Assembly: GCA_020444175.1 (NCBI GenBank)
Contig: JAHLLM010000005.1
Span: 68,210 to 132,209 of the forward strand
Direction of reading: 5' to 3'
Length of the DNA stretch: 64,000 nucleotides
DNA from: Desulfobulbaceae bacterium
Lineage (GTDB): Bacteria > Desulfobacterota > Desulfobulbia > Desulfobulbales > SURF-16
Shown here: positions 25,599 through 34,533 of the stretch, in pieces
How positions within the stretch are numbered: position 1 is the first letter of the stretch
Layout of the letters: every line of letters starts with the position of its first letter
The notes under the pieces: model-generated
Told to the model about the DNA's origin: nothing
Seen by the model: only the letters and a program-made list of their open reading frames with translations
Database searches by the model: none
Program-made: the position numbers and the translations under genes

Positions 25599-27851
25599 AT
25601 GGGAAGAAAAATGGAGCTAGGAGAAATGAAAATTCCAGCCGGTGCCACAAAACCGATATTTGCTGATAATGCCCTGTCCGTACTTGAACGCCGTTATTTG
25701 ATGAAGGATCAGGAGGGAAATGTTGTTGAAACGCCTGCCGAGATGCTTTGGCGAGTGGCCCGTTCAATTGCTGTGGCGGACTCAATATATGACCAGCACG
25801 CTGATATTGAAGAGCTGGCATTATCTTTTTATGAAATGATGGCTGCCAGGGATTTTATGCCCAACTCTCCTACCTTGATGAATGCCGGGCGTGAGCTTGG
25901 TCAGCTTTCCGCCTGTTTTGTCCTGCCCGTTGAAGACACGATGGAAAGCATTTTCGAGGCAGTGAAGCAAACGGCGCTCATTCATAAAAGTGGAGGAGGC
26001 ACCGGCTTCTCATTTTCACGAATCCGTCCCCATCATGATCTGGTTCACTCCACCCGTGGCGTTTCAAGTGGTCCACTGTCATTTATGTCTGTATTTGACT
26101 GCGCAACCGAGACCATTAAACAGGGTGGCACCAGAAGGGGAGCCAATATGGCCATGCTCCAGGTTGACCATCCCGATATTATGGATTTTATCAAGATAAA
26201 ATCCGACCTTTCCGTTCTCAACAATTTTAACATTTCCGTGGCAGTAACCGATTCCTTCATGGCAGCCGTGGAAAATGATGATGAATATGATCTGATTAAT
26301 CCGCGTAACAATGAGCCTGTAAAACGTCAGAGCGCTGTCAAGGTTTTCCGCCAGATTGTCAAGCAGGCCTGGTACTCCGGTGAACCCGGCATTGTTTTTA
26401 TTGATCGGATGAATGAGGGCAATCCTACCCCTGAAGTCGGTCTTTTCGAGAGCACCAATCCCTGCGGAGAGCAGCCGCTTCTCCCCCATGAGTCCTGCAA
26501 CCTGGGATCGATCAATCTGTCTCATATGGTTGAAGACGGTGAAATCAACTACACAAAACTTGGAGATACCGTAGCTAAGGCAGTTCATTTCCTTGATAAC
26601 GTTGTTGATGTCAATCGCTATCCGTTGCCTGAAATTGAGGAAAAAACCAAGCAGAACCGCAAGATCGGCCTTGGTGTCATGGGTTTTGCCGATATGCTGC
26701 TTAAACTTGGCATTCCGTATTCATCTCCTGAGGCTGTGGAAACAGCCGAAAAAGTAATGAAGTTTTTTGACACGTCCGCCTTTAAGGCATCCAGTCGCCT
26801 GGGTGCTGAAAGAGGATCGTTTCCGAATTTTGATAAAAGTATTTACGGGAAGAGCCCGGATGTTCCGGTCAGAAATGCCACCAGAACAACCATTGCCCCC
26901 ACCGGGACCATAAGCATTATTGGCGGCTGCTCCAGTGGCGTTGAGCCGTTATTCGCTGTGTCCTATGTGCGCCGTGTAATGGACAATGATGAATTTTTTG
27001 AGGTGAATCCTGTTTTTGAGGAAGTCGCTCTGGCAAATGGTTTTTATTCCGCCGAGCTTCTTAAAAAGATTTCCCACAGCGGCAGCGTGCAGGGCATTGA
27101 GGATATTCCGCAGAAATTCCGGCGTGTTTTTGAAACAGCCCACGACATCAGCCCGAGAAATCATATTAATATCCAGGCAGCTTTTCAGAAAAGTACCAAT
27201 AATGCGGTAAGCAAGACCATTAATTTCAGCCAATCAGCCACGGTTGACGACGTCAAAGAGACTTTTTTGCTCGCCTATAAATTACGCTGCAAAGGGGTGA
27301 CCATTTACCGTGACGGCTGCCGCGACAATCAGGTACTCAGCATCGGCAAAACCGATAAAAAGAAAGCTGTAACCGGAGAAGGGCGTCGACCTGTTAAAAA
27401 AGACCGGCCAAGGAGTCTCAGTGGTTCGACATACCAGATGACCACCGGCTGCGGTCCCATGTATGTAACCATTAATGAAGACGATAAACAGCTTTTTGAG
27501 CTTTTCAATACCGTAGGCAAGGCGGGTGGCTGTGCTGCAAGTCAGTGTGAAGCCATCGGGCGTCTGGTGTCCCTGGCCTGGAGGAGCGGTATGAATCCCG
27601 AGCCGATCGTCAAGCAACTTATTGGAATCAGCTGCCATAAGCCTGCCGGATTCGGAAAAAATAAGGTTGTTTCCTGTGCTGATGCCATTGCCCAGGCAAT
27701 CAGGCAGCATCTGGAAAAGGCGAACGGTTGCCGGGATGAAAGCCTGTCCGAGCAAAATATGTTCGGTGCCTGCCCTGAGTGCGGTGGTGTGGTGGAGCAT
27801 GAGGGCGGTTGCTGTGTCTGCCATTCGTGCGGATATTCCGAATGCGCCTGA
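25599..27851 (+). CDS. nrdJ: Adenosylcobalamin-dependent ribonucleotide reductase (class II)
   Basis: It reduces ribonucleotides to deoxyribonucleotides using a B12-derived radical. Visible motifs are PNSPTLMNAG, SACFVLPVEDTMESIFEAV, KSGGGTGFSFSRIRP, NPCGEQPLLPHESCNLGSIN with the thiyl-radical Cys, and APTGTISIIGGCSSGVEPLF. The C-terminus CPECGGVVEHEGGCCVCHSCGYSEC holds Cys pairs for zinc or for re-reduction. At 750 residues it is typical of the single-chain class II enzyme. GAGGAG lies before the ATG. It works with or without oxygen. Candidate NrdR boxes are upstream; I found no cobalamin riboswitch. Confidence 0.95.
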   Translation: MGRKMELGEMKIPAGATKPIFADNALSVLERRYLMKDQEGNVVETPAEMLWRVARSIAVADSIYDQHADIEELALSFYEMMAARDFMPNSPTLMNAGRELGQLSACFVLPVEDTMESIFEAVKQTALIHKSGGGTGFSFSRIRPHHDLVHSTRGVSSGPLSFMSVFDCATETIKQGGTRRGANMAMLQVDHPDIMDFIKIKSDLSVLNNFNISVAVTDSFMAAVENDDEYDLINPRNNEPVKRQSAVKVFRQIVKQAWYSGEPGIVFIDRMNEGNPTPEVGLFESTNPCGEQPLLPHESCNLGSINLSHMVEDGEINYTKLGDTVAKAVHFLDNVVDVNRYPLPEIEEKTKQNRKIGLGVMGFADMLLKLGIPYSSPEAVETAEKVMKFFDTSAFKASSRLGAERGSFPNFDKSIYGKSPDVPVRNATRTTIAPTGTISIIGGCSSGVEPLFAVSYVRRVMDNDEFFEVNPVFEEVALANGFYSAELLKKISHSGSVQGIEDIPQKFRRVFETAHDISPRNHINIQAAFQKSTNNAVSKTINFSQSATVDDVKETFLLAYKLRCKGVTIYRDGCRDNQVLSIGKTDKKKAVTGEGRRPVKKDRPRSLSGSTYQMTTGCGPMYVTINEDDKQLFELFNTVGKAGGCAASQCEAIGRLVSLAWRSGMNPEPIVKQLIGISCHKPAGFGKNKVVSCADAIAQAIRQHLEKANGCRDESLSEQNMFGACPECGGVVEHEGGCCVCHSCGYSECA

Positions 27852-27891
27852 TCTGCTCTTTCAGATGACTCTTTTTTGCAAGGATAAAATG

Positions 27892-28095
27892 AGGCGACTC
27901 GAAGCAGAGCAGTGAGAACGGCTGACTAGCCGGCCCGAAAGGGCGAGTCGCCTGCGACGAGTAGAAAGCGCAGTTTACATGGAGTAAATGGGTATTTCGG
28001 AGTCTCACACTCTGTTCGCTTACCTGAGCTGAATGGTGACACCGTATCCGCAGAGAGTGAACAAAGGGAGACTACTTCGGGCGCAGTAGTTTTTC
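27892..28095. other. Structured intergenic region after nrdJ
   Basis: A 10-bp outer stem (AGGCGACTCG 27892-27901 with CGAGTCGCCT 27944-27953) encloses two small hairpins, GGCT-GACT-AGCC and CCC-GAAA-GGG with a GNRA loop, in a three-way-junction layout. Downstream are TTTAC-ATGGA-GTAAA (27974-27988) and ACTACT-TCGGGCGC-AGTAGT followed by TTTT (28071-28094), the last resembling a terminator. No gene is supported here. It may be a structured RNA, a decayed mobile element, or simply the nrdJ terminator region. Confidence 0.4.
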
Positions 28096-28367
28096 AACAG
28101 CCTGATAGAGGTGAGAAAAGGTACCTTTTGCCACCTGGCGCGGAAGGCCAGGTCTGCATCGCTTTCTGTGAAATCGATGCCTGTTTTGTTTCCTGGGGAG
28201 GGCATTGGGTGAATGGTAGTATTTTACAGTTTGATTTTTTTTTAATATACTCTGTAAAGAGTCAGGCGAGATAGTTTATAAGCCTCTGGACAGTTTTCCG
28301 GAATAACTCTCGGTGTACTTCAAAAAAAGCCATTAAACATGACCCTATGCTCCAGGATATAAAATTG

Positions 28368-29255
28368 ATGAAAAACCATAATGTAAAGATCCTTGTGGTT
28401 GATGATGATCAGTTGGTTCTTGATGCTTTGAGTATGCTTGTGGCCTCATTTGGTTACAAGTGTGCCATTGCTGCAAATGGACTTGAGGCCATTGACAAAC
28501 TGAAAGTGGATGATTTTGACATTGTTGTTACTGATGTGGTCATGCCTGGAATGGACGGGCTGGAGCTTCTGAAATATATCAAGGAACATTATACCGGCAC
28601 TGATGTGATCGTGGCCACCGGTTATACGGACAAATCGAGCTATGCTGATGTTATTCATGCCGGGGCCATCGATTTTATCAAAAAACCCTTTGAGCGGGAC
28701 GAGCTGGAGGCAAAACTGAGTCGGGTTGAGAGAGAGCGTTTGATGGTGCGCAAGCTTGAAAAGCTTTCAATGTGCGATTCTCTCACCGGACTTTTCAATC
28801 GACGCTCTTTTGATCTGAAATTGGGTGAAGAGGTGCAGCGTGCCTATCGCCAGGATTATCAAGTGTATCTTGCCATGCTTGATATCGATAACTTCAAGGG
28901 CTACAATGATAGTTTTGGCCATCCTGCCGGGGACAAGGTTTTGAATGCCGTTGGTATGATTTTGAATGACTGCACCCGGCATAACGTTGATTTTACTTTC
29001 CGCTATGGCGGTGACGAGTTTGCTGCTATTCTCACGCAGACCTCCATTGAGCAGGCTGAAAAGATTATGCACCGGGTGCTCGCCTGCTACATGCAGGCCG
29101 GTTTTGAAGGAACCAGCCTGAGCGCCGGCCTGGTCGCCTGTAAACGTAACGAGGATTTGCCCTGGATTGAGAATGCCGCTGAGATGATTGAACGTGCCGA
29201 TAAGGCACTCTATGAGGCCAAAAACAAAGGCAAAAACAAGGTAGTTGTCAAATAA
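28368..29255 (+). CDS. Response regulator with GGDEF output (diguanylate cyclase)
   Basis: The receiver (about 1-120) has VVDDDQ, the acceptor in VVTDVVMPGMDG and KKPFE. The GGDEF domain (about 135-295) has the intact active-site signature FRYGGDEF, so it should make cyclic-di-GMP from GTP when phosphorylated. The residues five positions upstream read HNVD rather than RxxD, so the product-inhibition I-site looks absent. I prefer the ATG at 28368 with AGGA ten bases before it; the open frame starts at 28347. No kinase gene is adjacent. Confidence 0.9.
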   Translation: MKNHNVKILVVDDDQLVLDALSMLVASFGYKCAIAANGLEAIDKLKVDDFDIVVTDVVMPGMDGLELLKYIKEHYTGTDVIVATGYTDKSSYADVIHAGAIDFIKKPFERDELEAKLSRVERERLMVRKLEKLSMCDSLTGLFNRRSFDLKLGEEVQRAYRQDYQVYLAMLDIDNFKGYNDSFGHPAGDKVLNAVGMILNDCTRHNVDFTFRYGGDEFAAILTQTSIEQAEKIMHRVLACYMQAGFEGTSLSAGLVACKRNEDLPWIENAAEMIERADKALYEAKNKGKNKVVVK

Positions 29256-29366
29256 CTCGGCCCGCCGTCCGGCGACCGACCGATTCGTTCTTTTCCCCAA
29301 GTAATCTCTTCTGTTGTTTTATGACTGATCCCCCTTTTTTTTTATTGCAAAATTTCTTTAGTTCGC

Positions 29367-29390
29367 TAGTATGACCACCTGGTCATACTA
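29367..29390 (+). promoter_or_regulatory. 24-bp palindromic operator at the TetR start codon
   Basis: TAGTATGACCA-CC-TGGTCATACTA is a perfect palindrome with a two-base centre. Its last base is the A of the ATG of the TetR gene. TTGCAA at 29345 and TAGTAT inside the palindrome form a plausible promoter (16-base spacing), which would give a very short leader or leaderless message. TetR proteins bind such dyads, so autorepression is likely. Confidence 0.6.
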
Positions 29391-30058
29391 TGGGCGATTC
29401 TCTTTCTTTACCTCGACATACATTTAATAATCTGCCTGCCGAGAAGCGGGACAAGATTGTTGGGGCTGCGATGCGGGAGTTTTCTCGCCAGGGATATCAG
29501 AAGGCGAGCATTAATACTATTGTCAAAGCCGCTGGTATCTCAAAGGGATCCCTGTATCAATATTTTGACAATAAGGAAGCGCTTTTCTTTTTTATATTTG
29601 ACAGTTTTACCGAGCTTGTCAAAAAAACAGTCAAACAGGTTAACAAGCAGGAAAAGGAATTTTTCGGACAGGTCAGGTATGTATTGCAGGCCGGAATAGA
29701 ATTTATTGACCAGTATCCGGAGTATTTCCAGATTTATCTGAAAGTGCTTTTTGAGCAGGATATCCCCCACAGGGAAAAGCTGCTTGCCCAGGTCCGGCTT
29801 TTCTCCAGGGAGTATTTTGGTCCGCTTTGCGCCCGGGCACAGAAGCAGCAAGCCATCAGGCAGGATATCCCTCTTGAGGTTGTTATTTTCATCCTGGATG
29901 CAACACTGGATCGTTTTCTGCAAAGTTACGCGCGCAGTTATCTCGATTGCGGACTTGATCTTACTCGAAAGAAGAGAGAGGAACTTTTCGCTGTGGTCGA
30001 TATGATTCTTCAGGTGTTGCAGGAAGGACTGAAAGAACGAGTTAAAATTGATAATTGA
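29390..30058 (+). CDS. TetR-family transcriptional regulator
   Basis: The N-terminal helix-turn-helix is complete: KRDKIVGAAMREFSRQGYQKASI, then VKAAGISKGSLYQYFDNKEALFF. The C-terminal ligand-binding region (about 75-222) is helical and not recognisable as to ligand. The start codon overlaps a 24-bp palindrome, a likely operator for its own repression. The menaquinone operon starts 166 bases downstream on the same strand, so regulation of or co-transcription with mqnE is possible, but a 15-bp hairpin lies between them. Confidence 0.9.
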   Translation: MGDSLSLPRHTFNNLPAEKRDKIVGAAMREFSRQGYQKASINTIVKAAGISKGSLYQYFDNKEALFFFIFDSFTELVKKTVKQVNKQEKEFFGQVRYVLQAGIEFIDQYPEYFQIYLKVLFEQDIPHREKLLAQVRLFSREYFGPLCARAQKQQAIRQDIPLEVVIFILDATLDRFLQSYARSYLDCGLDLTRKKREELFAVVDMILQVLQEGLKERVKIDN

Positions 30059-30163
30059 TAATGGCAGATTATGGTGTTTCAGGCCGTTGAATTGTGTCTG
30101 TCTTGCAAAAAGTCGAAAACGCAGCCGGAGCAATACACTCAAGCAACAACTTAAGAAATCCTG

Positions 30164-30201
30164 AACCTGGTGAAATCGTATTTTGCCGATTTCACCAGGT
30201 T
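30164..30201. promoter_or_regulatory. 15-bp perfect hairpin just upstream of mqnE
   Basis: AACCTGGTGAAATCG pairs exactly with CGATTTCACCAGGTT around an eight-base loop. The stem ends ten bases before the TTGGAG ribosome site of mqnE. No T-run follows, so it is not a standard terminator. It may be an mRNA 5' structure controlling mqnE or an operator dyad. Confidence 0.6.
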
Positions 30202-30224
30202 TGAATAAGAATTGGAGACTACCC

Positions 30225-31319
30225 ATGGAAGAATATATTGAGAAGGCCGGGCTTGGCGATATACTTGAAAAAGTACGCAATCAGGAGCGGCTCAGCAAAG
30301 AAGACGGCATCAGGCTCTATAAATCCCCGGATCTTCTGGCTGTGGGGTATCTCGGTAATCTTGTCAGGGAGCGTTTAAACGGCGATAACGCTTATTTTAT
30401 CTATAACCAGCACATCAACTACTCAAACATCTGCACCAATCTCTGTAAATTCTGTGCTTTTGGCAAGGACAAGTCTTCCGACAAGGCCTATGAGATGACG
30501 GTGGAAGATGTGGGCAACAAGGTCAGGGAAAGATTGGATGAACCGATTTTCGAGATACACATGGTCGGCGGCATCCATCCTGATCTTCCATTTCAATATT
30601 ACCTGGATATTTTAAGGGAAATAAAATCGATCCGGCCTGATATTCATATCCAGGCCTTTACCTGTGTTGAGATTGATCATCTGGCAAAGCTTGCTGCGAA
30701 ACCGGTTGATGAAACGCTGCGTATTCTCATGGAAGCAGGTCTTGACTCAATTCCCGGTGGAGGAGCGGAGGTTTTCAGTCCCCGTATCCGTAAATTGACC
30801 TGTGAGGACAAGCTGTCCGGAGAAGGATGGCTTGAGGTTGCCAAAACAGCCCACAGGCTCGGGTTGAAAACAAATGCCACCATGCTCTATGGCCATGTCG
30901 AAACAATTGAGGAGCGTGTTCTGCATCTTGCCGCCCTTCGCGAGGCCCAGGATGAAACCGGAGGTTTTCTTGCCTTTATTCCCCTGGCATTCCATCCAAA
31001 GAACACGGAAATGTCGGATCTATCCCGCACTTCCGGAATGGATGATCTGAAAAATATCGCGGTTGCCCGTTGTTTCCTTGATAATTTTCCCCACATTAAG
31101 GCCTACTGGGTGATGATCGGACCCAAAATGGCTCAGGTGGCCCTCTCCTTTGGTGCGGATGATGTGGACGGCACCGTAAAGGAAGAGATTATCACCCATA
31201 TGGCCGGAGCGGAGACGGAGCAGGCCATGTCAATTAATGCCCTGGTTGGCATAATCAAGGAAGCCGGCCGGGTTCCAGTCCAGCGCGGCACCTTGTATGA
31301 CGTTATTGAAAAATATTAG
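30225..31319 (+). CDS. mqnE: Aminofutalosine synthase
   Basis: MqnE is the radical SAM enzyme that joins SAM-derived adenosine to 3-[(1-carboxyvinyl)oxy]benzoate in the futalosine menaquinone route. The cluster motif is CTNLCKFCAF (CxxxCxxC), embedded in the NYSNICTNLCKFCAFGK block. Other shared blocks are HMVGGIHPDLPF, DSIPGGGAEVFS and KTNATMLYGHVET. The ATG at 30225 is preceded by TTGGAG; the upstream extension of the frame runs into a hairpin. It is first in a seven-gene row for menaquinone. Distinguished from MqnC by closer match and by having MqnC itself next door. Confidence 0.93.
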   Translation: MEEYIEKAGLGDILEKVRNQERLSKEDGIRLYKSPDLLAVGYLGNLVRERLNGDNAYFIYNQHINYSNICTNLCKFCAFGKDKSSDKAYEMTVEDVGNKVRERLDEPIFEIHMVGGIHPDLPFQYYLDILREIKSIRPDIHIQAFTCVEIDHLAKLAAKPVDETLRILMEAGLDSIPGGGAEVFSPRIRKLTCEDKLSGEGWLEVAKTAHRLGLKTNATMLYGHVETIEERVLHLAALREAQDETGGFLAFIPLAFHPKNTEMSDLSRTSGMDDLKNIAVARCFLDNFPHIKAYWVMIGPKMAQVALSFGADDVDGTVKEEIITHMAGAETEQAMSINALVGIIKEAGRVPVQRGTLYDVIEKY

Positions 31320-31334
31320 TTTGGTTTCCTGCCA

Positions 31335-32390
31335 ATGAAGACAATTATAAGAAAAATAGAAGCCGGAGAGCGCATCAACGCGGAAGATGGCTTGCAGCTC
31401 TTGCGTGATGCCGACCTGTATCAGCTTGGATTTCTAGCTGATATGATACGAAAAAGACTTCACCCCACTCCTCTGGTTACCTATGTAATCGACCGCAATA
31501 TCAACTACACCGATATCTGCATTTCCGCCTGCAAGTTCTGCGCTTTCTATAAGTCTCCAGAAGATAAAAACGGCTCTGTCCTCTCCTTTGACGAGCTCGG
31601 GGAAAAAATAAGCGAGACAAAGGAATTGGGCGGTACACAGATCCTTTTGCAGGGGGGGTTGCATCCGGACAAGCCTTTTGAGTTCTACGAGGATATGTTG
31701 CGTTTTATCAAAGGCCACGACATACATATCCATGGCTTTTCGCCTCCAGAGGTCTGTCATTTTGCCACTCTGTCCGGATTGTCCGTGACAGAGGTGCTTG
31801 AACGCCTTCGCCGCGCAGGACTTGATTCCATTCCCGGGGGAGGGGCGGAAATTCTCTCCGACCGCGTCAGGCAGGAATGCGCTCCGCGTAAATGTTCGGC
31901 AGATGAGTGGATAGGGGTTATGGAAGAGGCGCACAATCAGGGCATGCGTACCACTGCCACCATGATGTTCGGTCATATTGAAACCCTGGAGGAAAGGTTT
32001 GAGCATCTGCAGCGGGTCCGCGACTTGCAGGACAGGACAGGAGGTTTTACGGCATTCATTCCCTGGCCGTTTCAGCCTGATAATACGGTTTACGCCGGTA
32101 TGCCCAAAGCCACGGCTTTCGCCTATTTGAAGATGCTGGCTGTGTCGCGTATTTTTCTTGATAATGTTGCAAATATTCAGGCTTCCTGGGTGACTCAGGG
32201 ACCCAAGATAGCCCAGGTTTCTCTTTTCTTCGGGGCCAATGATTTTGGCAGCACCATGATCGAGGAAAATGTCGTTGCCGCCGCCGGAGTCAGTTTTCGT
32301 CTGTCGGAAGACGAAATCCGTAAGATTGTTGCAGGAGCCGGTTTCATACCGAAGCAGAGGTCCATGGATTATACCCTGGTGGCTGATTGA
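31335..32390 (+). CDS. mqnC: Cyclic dehypoxanthine futalosine synthase
   Basis: A second radical SAM enzyme of the pathway, cyclising dehypoxanthine futalosine. The cluster motif is CISACKFCAF (CxxxCxxC) following INYTDI. Blocks ILLQGGLHPDKPFEFYEDML, HGFSPPEV, DSIPGGGAEILSDRVR and TTATMMFGHIETLEER are typical. It starts 15 bases after mqnE, and its stop TGA overlaps the next ATG by one base, so it is in the same operon. It is homologous to mqnE; the two are a diverged pair. Confidence 0.94.
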   Translation: MKTIIRKIEAGERINAEDGLQLLRDADLYQLGFLADMIRKRLHPTPLVTYVIDRNINYTDICISACKFCAFYKSPEDKNGSVLSFDELGEKISETKELGGTQILLQGGLHPDKPFEFYEDMLRFIKGHDIHIHGFSPPEVCHFATLSGLSVTEVLERLRRAGLDSIPGGGAEILSDRVRQECAPRKCSADEWIGVMEEAHNQGMRTTATMMFGHIETLEERFEHLQRVRDLQDRTGGFTAFIPWPFQPDNTVYAGMPKATAFAYLKMLAVSRIFLDNVANIQASWVTQGPKIAQVSLFFGANDFGSTMIEENVVAAAGVSFRLSEDEIRKIVAGAGFIPKQRSMDYTLVAD

Positions 32391-33589
32391 TGAAAGTGCT
32401 CCATAGAGCATCATTTGTCGTGCCTGTAGCATCGCCCCTGCTTGAAGTTGGCGCGGTGCTCACGGAAAATGGCAGGATTCTTGAGGTTGGACTGTATAAA
32501 AATCTACGCGGAAAGGGCAAACTCGTAGATCATGGAAGATCAATTCTCACACCGGCACTCATAAACTGTCATGCCCATCTCGAATTATCCCACTTGGCTG
32601 AATTGGGGAAAAGAAAACACCAGGGGGAAATGCCGGATTGGATAGCCAGTCTTCTCGCCATGCGCGAAGCCAATGCAAATGATGAGCAACTGCATACATT
32701 GGCAAGAGATGCCCTGCATGTTCTTGAAAAAAGCGGAGTGGCCCTGGTTGCTGATATCGGCAACTCCATAGAAAGCAGGAACTATGGAGAGAATGCGGAG
32801 GTCGAGGTGCTCTTTTTTCTTGAATTGCTTGGCCTGAGCAGTTCGTCTGTGCCGAAAAACATTGAGAGGCTTGCCGAACTTGATGTGCCCTGTACGGCAC
32901 ATGCCCTTTATTCCACAGCGGGAAGTTTGGTAAAAAAAATAAAACACAAGGCCAGGGAAAGAAACACCTTGTTTCCGATCCATGTGGCTGAATCCCGGGC
33001 TGAATTGCAGTTTCTGGCTGATGCAACCGGTCCTTTCCGTTCCTTTATCGAGGAAAGAGCAGGCTGGGACAGCTCTTTTCAACCGCCGGGTTGCGGGGCG
33101 GTGGAGTATCTTGATCGGCTTGGCGTGCTTGATGAGAAGACGCTGTGCGTTCATTGCGTTCATGTCTCGGATGAAGAGATAGAACTCATTGGCCGTCGAA
33201 AGGCTCATATATGCCTCTGTCCGGGAAGCAACAGGCTTCTTGGTGTTGGACGGGCACCGGTGGCAAAAATGGTGTCAGCAGGCATTATACCCTGTCTTGG
33301 CACCGATAGCCTGGCAAGTAATCCTGTGTTGAACCTGTGGCAGGAGATGAAGATTTTGCGGGAGGAGAACCCGCTGCTCGACCCATTTCTTGTTTTTGCA
33401 ATGGCTACAAGCGCTGGTGCATCCGCTTTGCATGCCGGTCATTTAGGAGAACTCGCTCCAGGAAAATCCGCATCCTTTCTCCGTGTTACAGCAGGAGACA
33501 ATATGACGGCTGAAACAGTGTATGATTTTTTGACAGACAGTGGTGCAGGGCTTTCCGTCAACTGGGTGGAGGAGAGAGGCAAAGCATGA
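32390..33589 (+). CDS. mqnX: Amidohydrolase, probable aminodeoxyfutalosine deaminase
   Basis: The amidohydrolase metal-site pattern is visible: INCHAHLELSHL, FPIHVAESRAEL, VHCVHVSDEE and LGTDSLASN. In the Mqn context this is the deaminase that turns aminofutalosine into futalosine (MqnX), the route that uses a deaminase plus MqnB rather than MTAN. The ATG at 32390 shares one base with the mqnC stop; the upstream TTG at 32387 is less likely. The stop overlaps the mqnA start by four bases. MqnX assignment rests on context; the superfamily is certain. Confidence 0.85.
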   Translation: MKVLHRASFVVPVASPLLEVGAVLTENGRILEVGLYKNLRGKGKLVDHGRSILTPALINCHAHLELSHLAELGKRKHQGEMPDWIASLLAMREANANDEQLHTLARDALHVLEKSGVALVADIGNSIESRNYGENAEVEVLFFLELLGLSSSSVPKNIERLAELDVPCTAHALYSTAGSLVKKIKHKARERNTLFPIHVAESRAELQFLADATGPFRSFIEERAGWDSSFQPPGCGAVEYLDRLGVLDEKTLCVHCVHVSDEEIELIGRRKAHICLCPGSNRLLGVGRAPVAKMVSAGIIPCLGTDSLASNPVLNLWQEMKILREENPLLDPFLVFAMATSAGASALHAGHLGELAPGKSASFLRVTAGDNMTAETVYDFLTDSGAGLSVNWVEERGKA

Positions 33590-34407
33590 AAGCGCGTATC
33601 GGCATGGTAAATTTTATTAACACGGCACCTCTTTATTGTATCTGGAAAAAAAGAGTAAAACGCGATGACTGGCTGGTTACAGAAGCCCCTCCGACAACAC
33701 TCAACAGGATGCTCTGCAAAAATGAGCTTGATCTCGGCTTTGTTTCATCCCATGAGTACGCCGTTCATCCGCACCTGTATAACATTTTAGCTGATATCAC
33801 CATAAGTGCCACGGGCGCGGTAGGCAGTGTCTTCTTGTTTTCAAAGCTGAAACCGCAGGACCTTTCGGATAAACTCATCAGGCTGAGCGGCCAGTCACAG
33901 ACCTCTGTTGCCCTGGTCAAAATTATTCTTGATGAGTTTTACAAGGTGACGCCATTATATGTGGACGAAAATGAGGGACAGCCGAAAGGGTTAGAAGAGT
34001 GTGCGATTCTTGCTATCGGAGATGAGGCTCTACGTCTGAAGCAGCAGGGACAATACCCCTATTGCCTCGATTTGAGCGAGGAATGGCAGAAGCATACGGA
34101 GCTTCCCTTTGTTTTTGCGGTTTGGGCGGTTCGTAAGGAATTTTGTGAAAAAAATGCGCCTCTGGTGCGCGAGATTCATCGGGAGCTATTGACCTGTATA
34201 AAGCAAGGGAAAAAAGAGCTGCGGGCAATTTGCAGTCTTGTGGCCCCGCGGATCCCCATGGAGGTTGATTCCTGTTATGAGTATCTTTGCAGCATTGAAT
34301 ATGATCTGAGCCCTGAAAAGAAAAAAGGACTTGAGCTTTTTTTCGATTTTCTGGTTAAGCGGGGTGAGGCCCCCCCGGAAGCGTTGCCCGTCAAGATGTG
34401 CGGGTAG
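33586..34407 (+). CDS. mqnA: Chorismate dehydratase
   Basis: MqnA converts chorismate to 3-[(1-carboxyvinyl)oxy]benzoate, the first committed step. The periplasmic-binding-protein-like fold shows IGMVNFINTAPLYC, ELDLGFVSSHEYAVHP, and a L-S-G-Q-S-Q-T-S-V-A-L segment, a normal layout for the family. The 273-residue length fits. ATG overlaps the mqnX stop by four bases (ATGA), a coupled operon. The final enzyme MqnD and the hydrolase MqnB are not in this cluster and must be elsewhere. Confidence 0.92.
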   Translation: MKARIGMVNFINTAPLYCIWKKRVKRDDWLVTEAPPTTLNRMLCKNELDLGFVSSHEYAVHPHLYNILADITISATGAVGSVFLFSKLKPQDLSDKLIRLSGQSQTSVALVKIILDEFYKVTPLYVDENEGQPKGLEECAILAIGDEALRLKQQGQYPYCLDLSEEWQKHTELPFVFAVWAVRKEFCEKNAPLVREIHRELLTCIKQGKKELRAICSLVAPRIPMEVDSCYEYLCSIEYDLSPEKKKGLELFFDFLVKRGEAPPEALPVKMCG

Positions 34408-34533
34408 GTTTTTTTTTGACTTCATGTTTTTTGTGATATTTGTTGTAAAAGTGTTTTAATTTTCGTAGTTTTTTGATTGTTGCCTGATCCTGACTTAAGG
34501 GTTGCGCAATAAAAATTTAAAGTGGAAAAATGA

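Noticed and set aside
29540-30280. 246-residue minus-strand frame opposite the TetR gene
   Set aside because: Phe/Leu/Ser-rich composition of a reversed helical gene; no ribosome site; the TetR gene has the clear HTH.
31434-32432. 332-residue open frame on the minus strand opposite mqnC/mqnX
   Set aside because: It mirrors mqnC, whose motifs and operon overlaps are clear; the minus frame has no family resemblance. Shadow of a GC-biased codon pattern.
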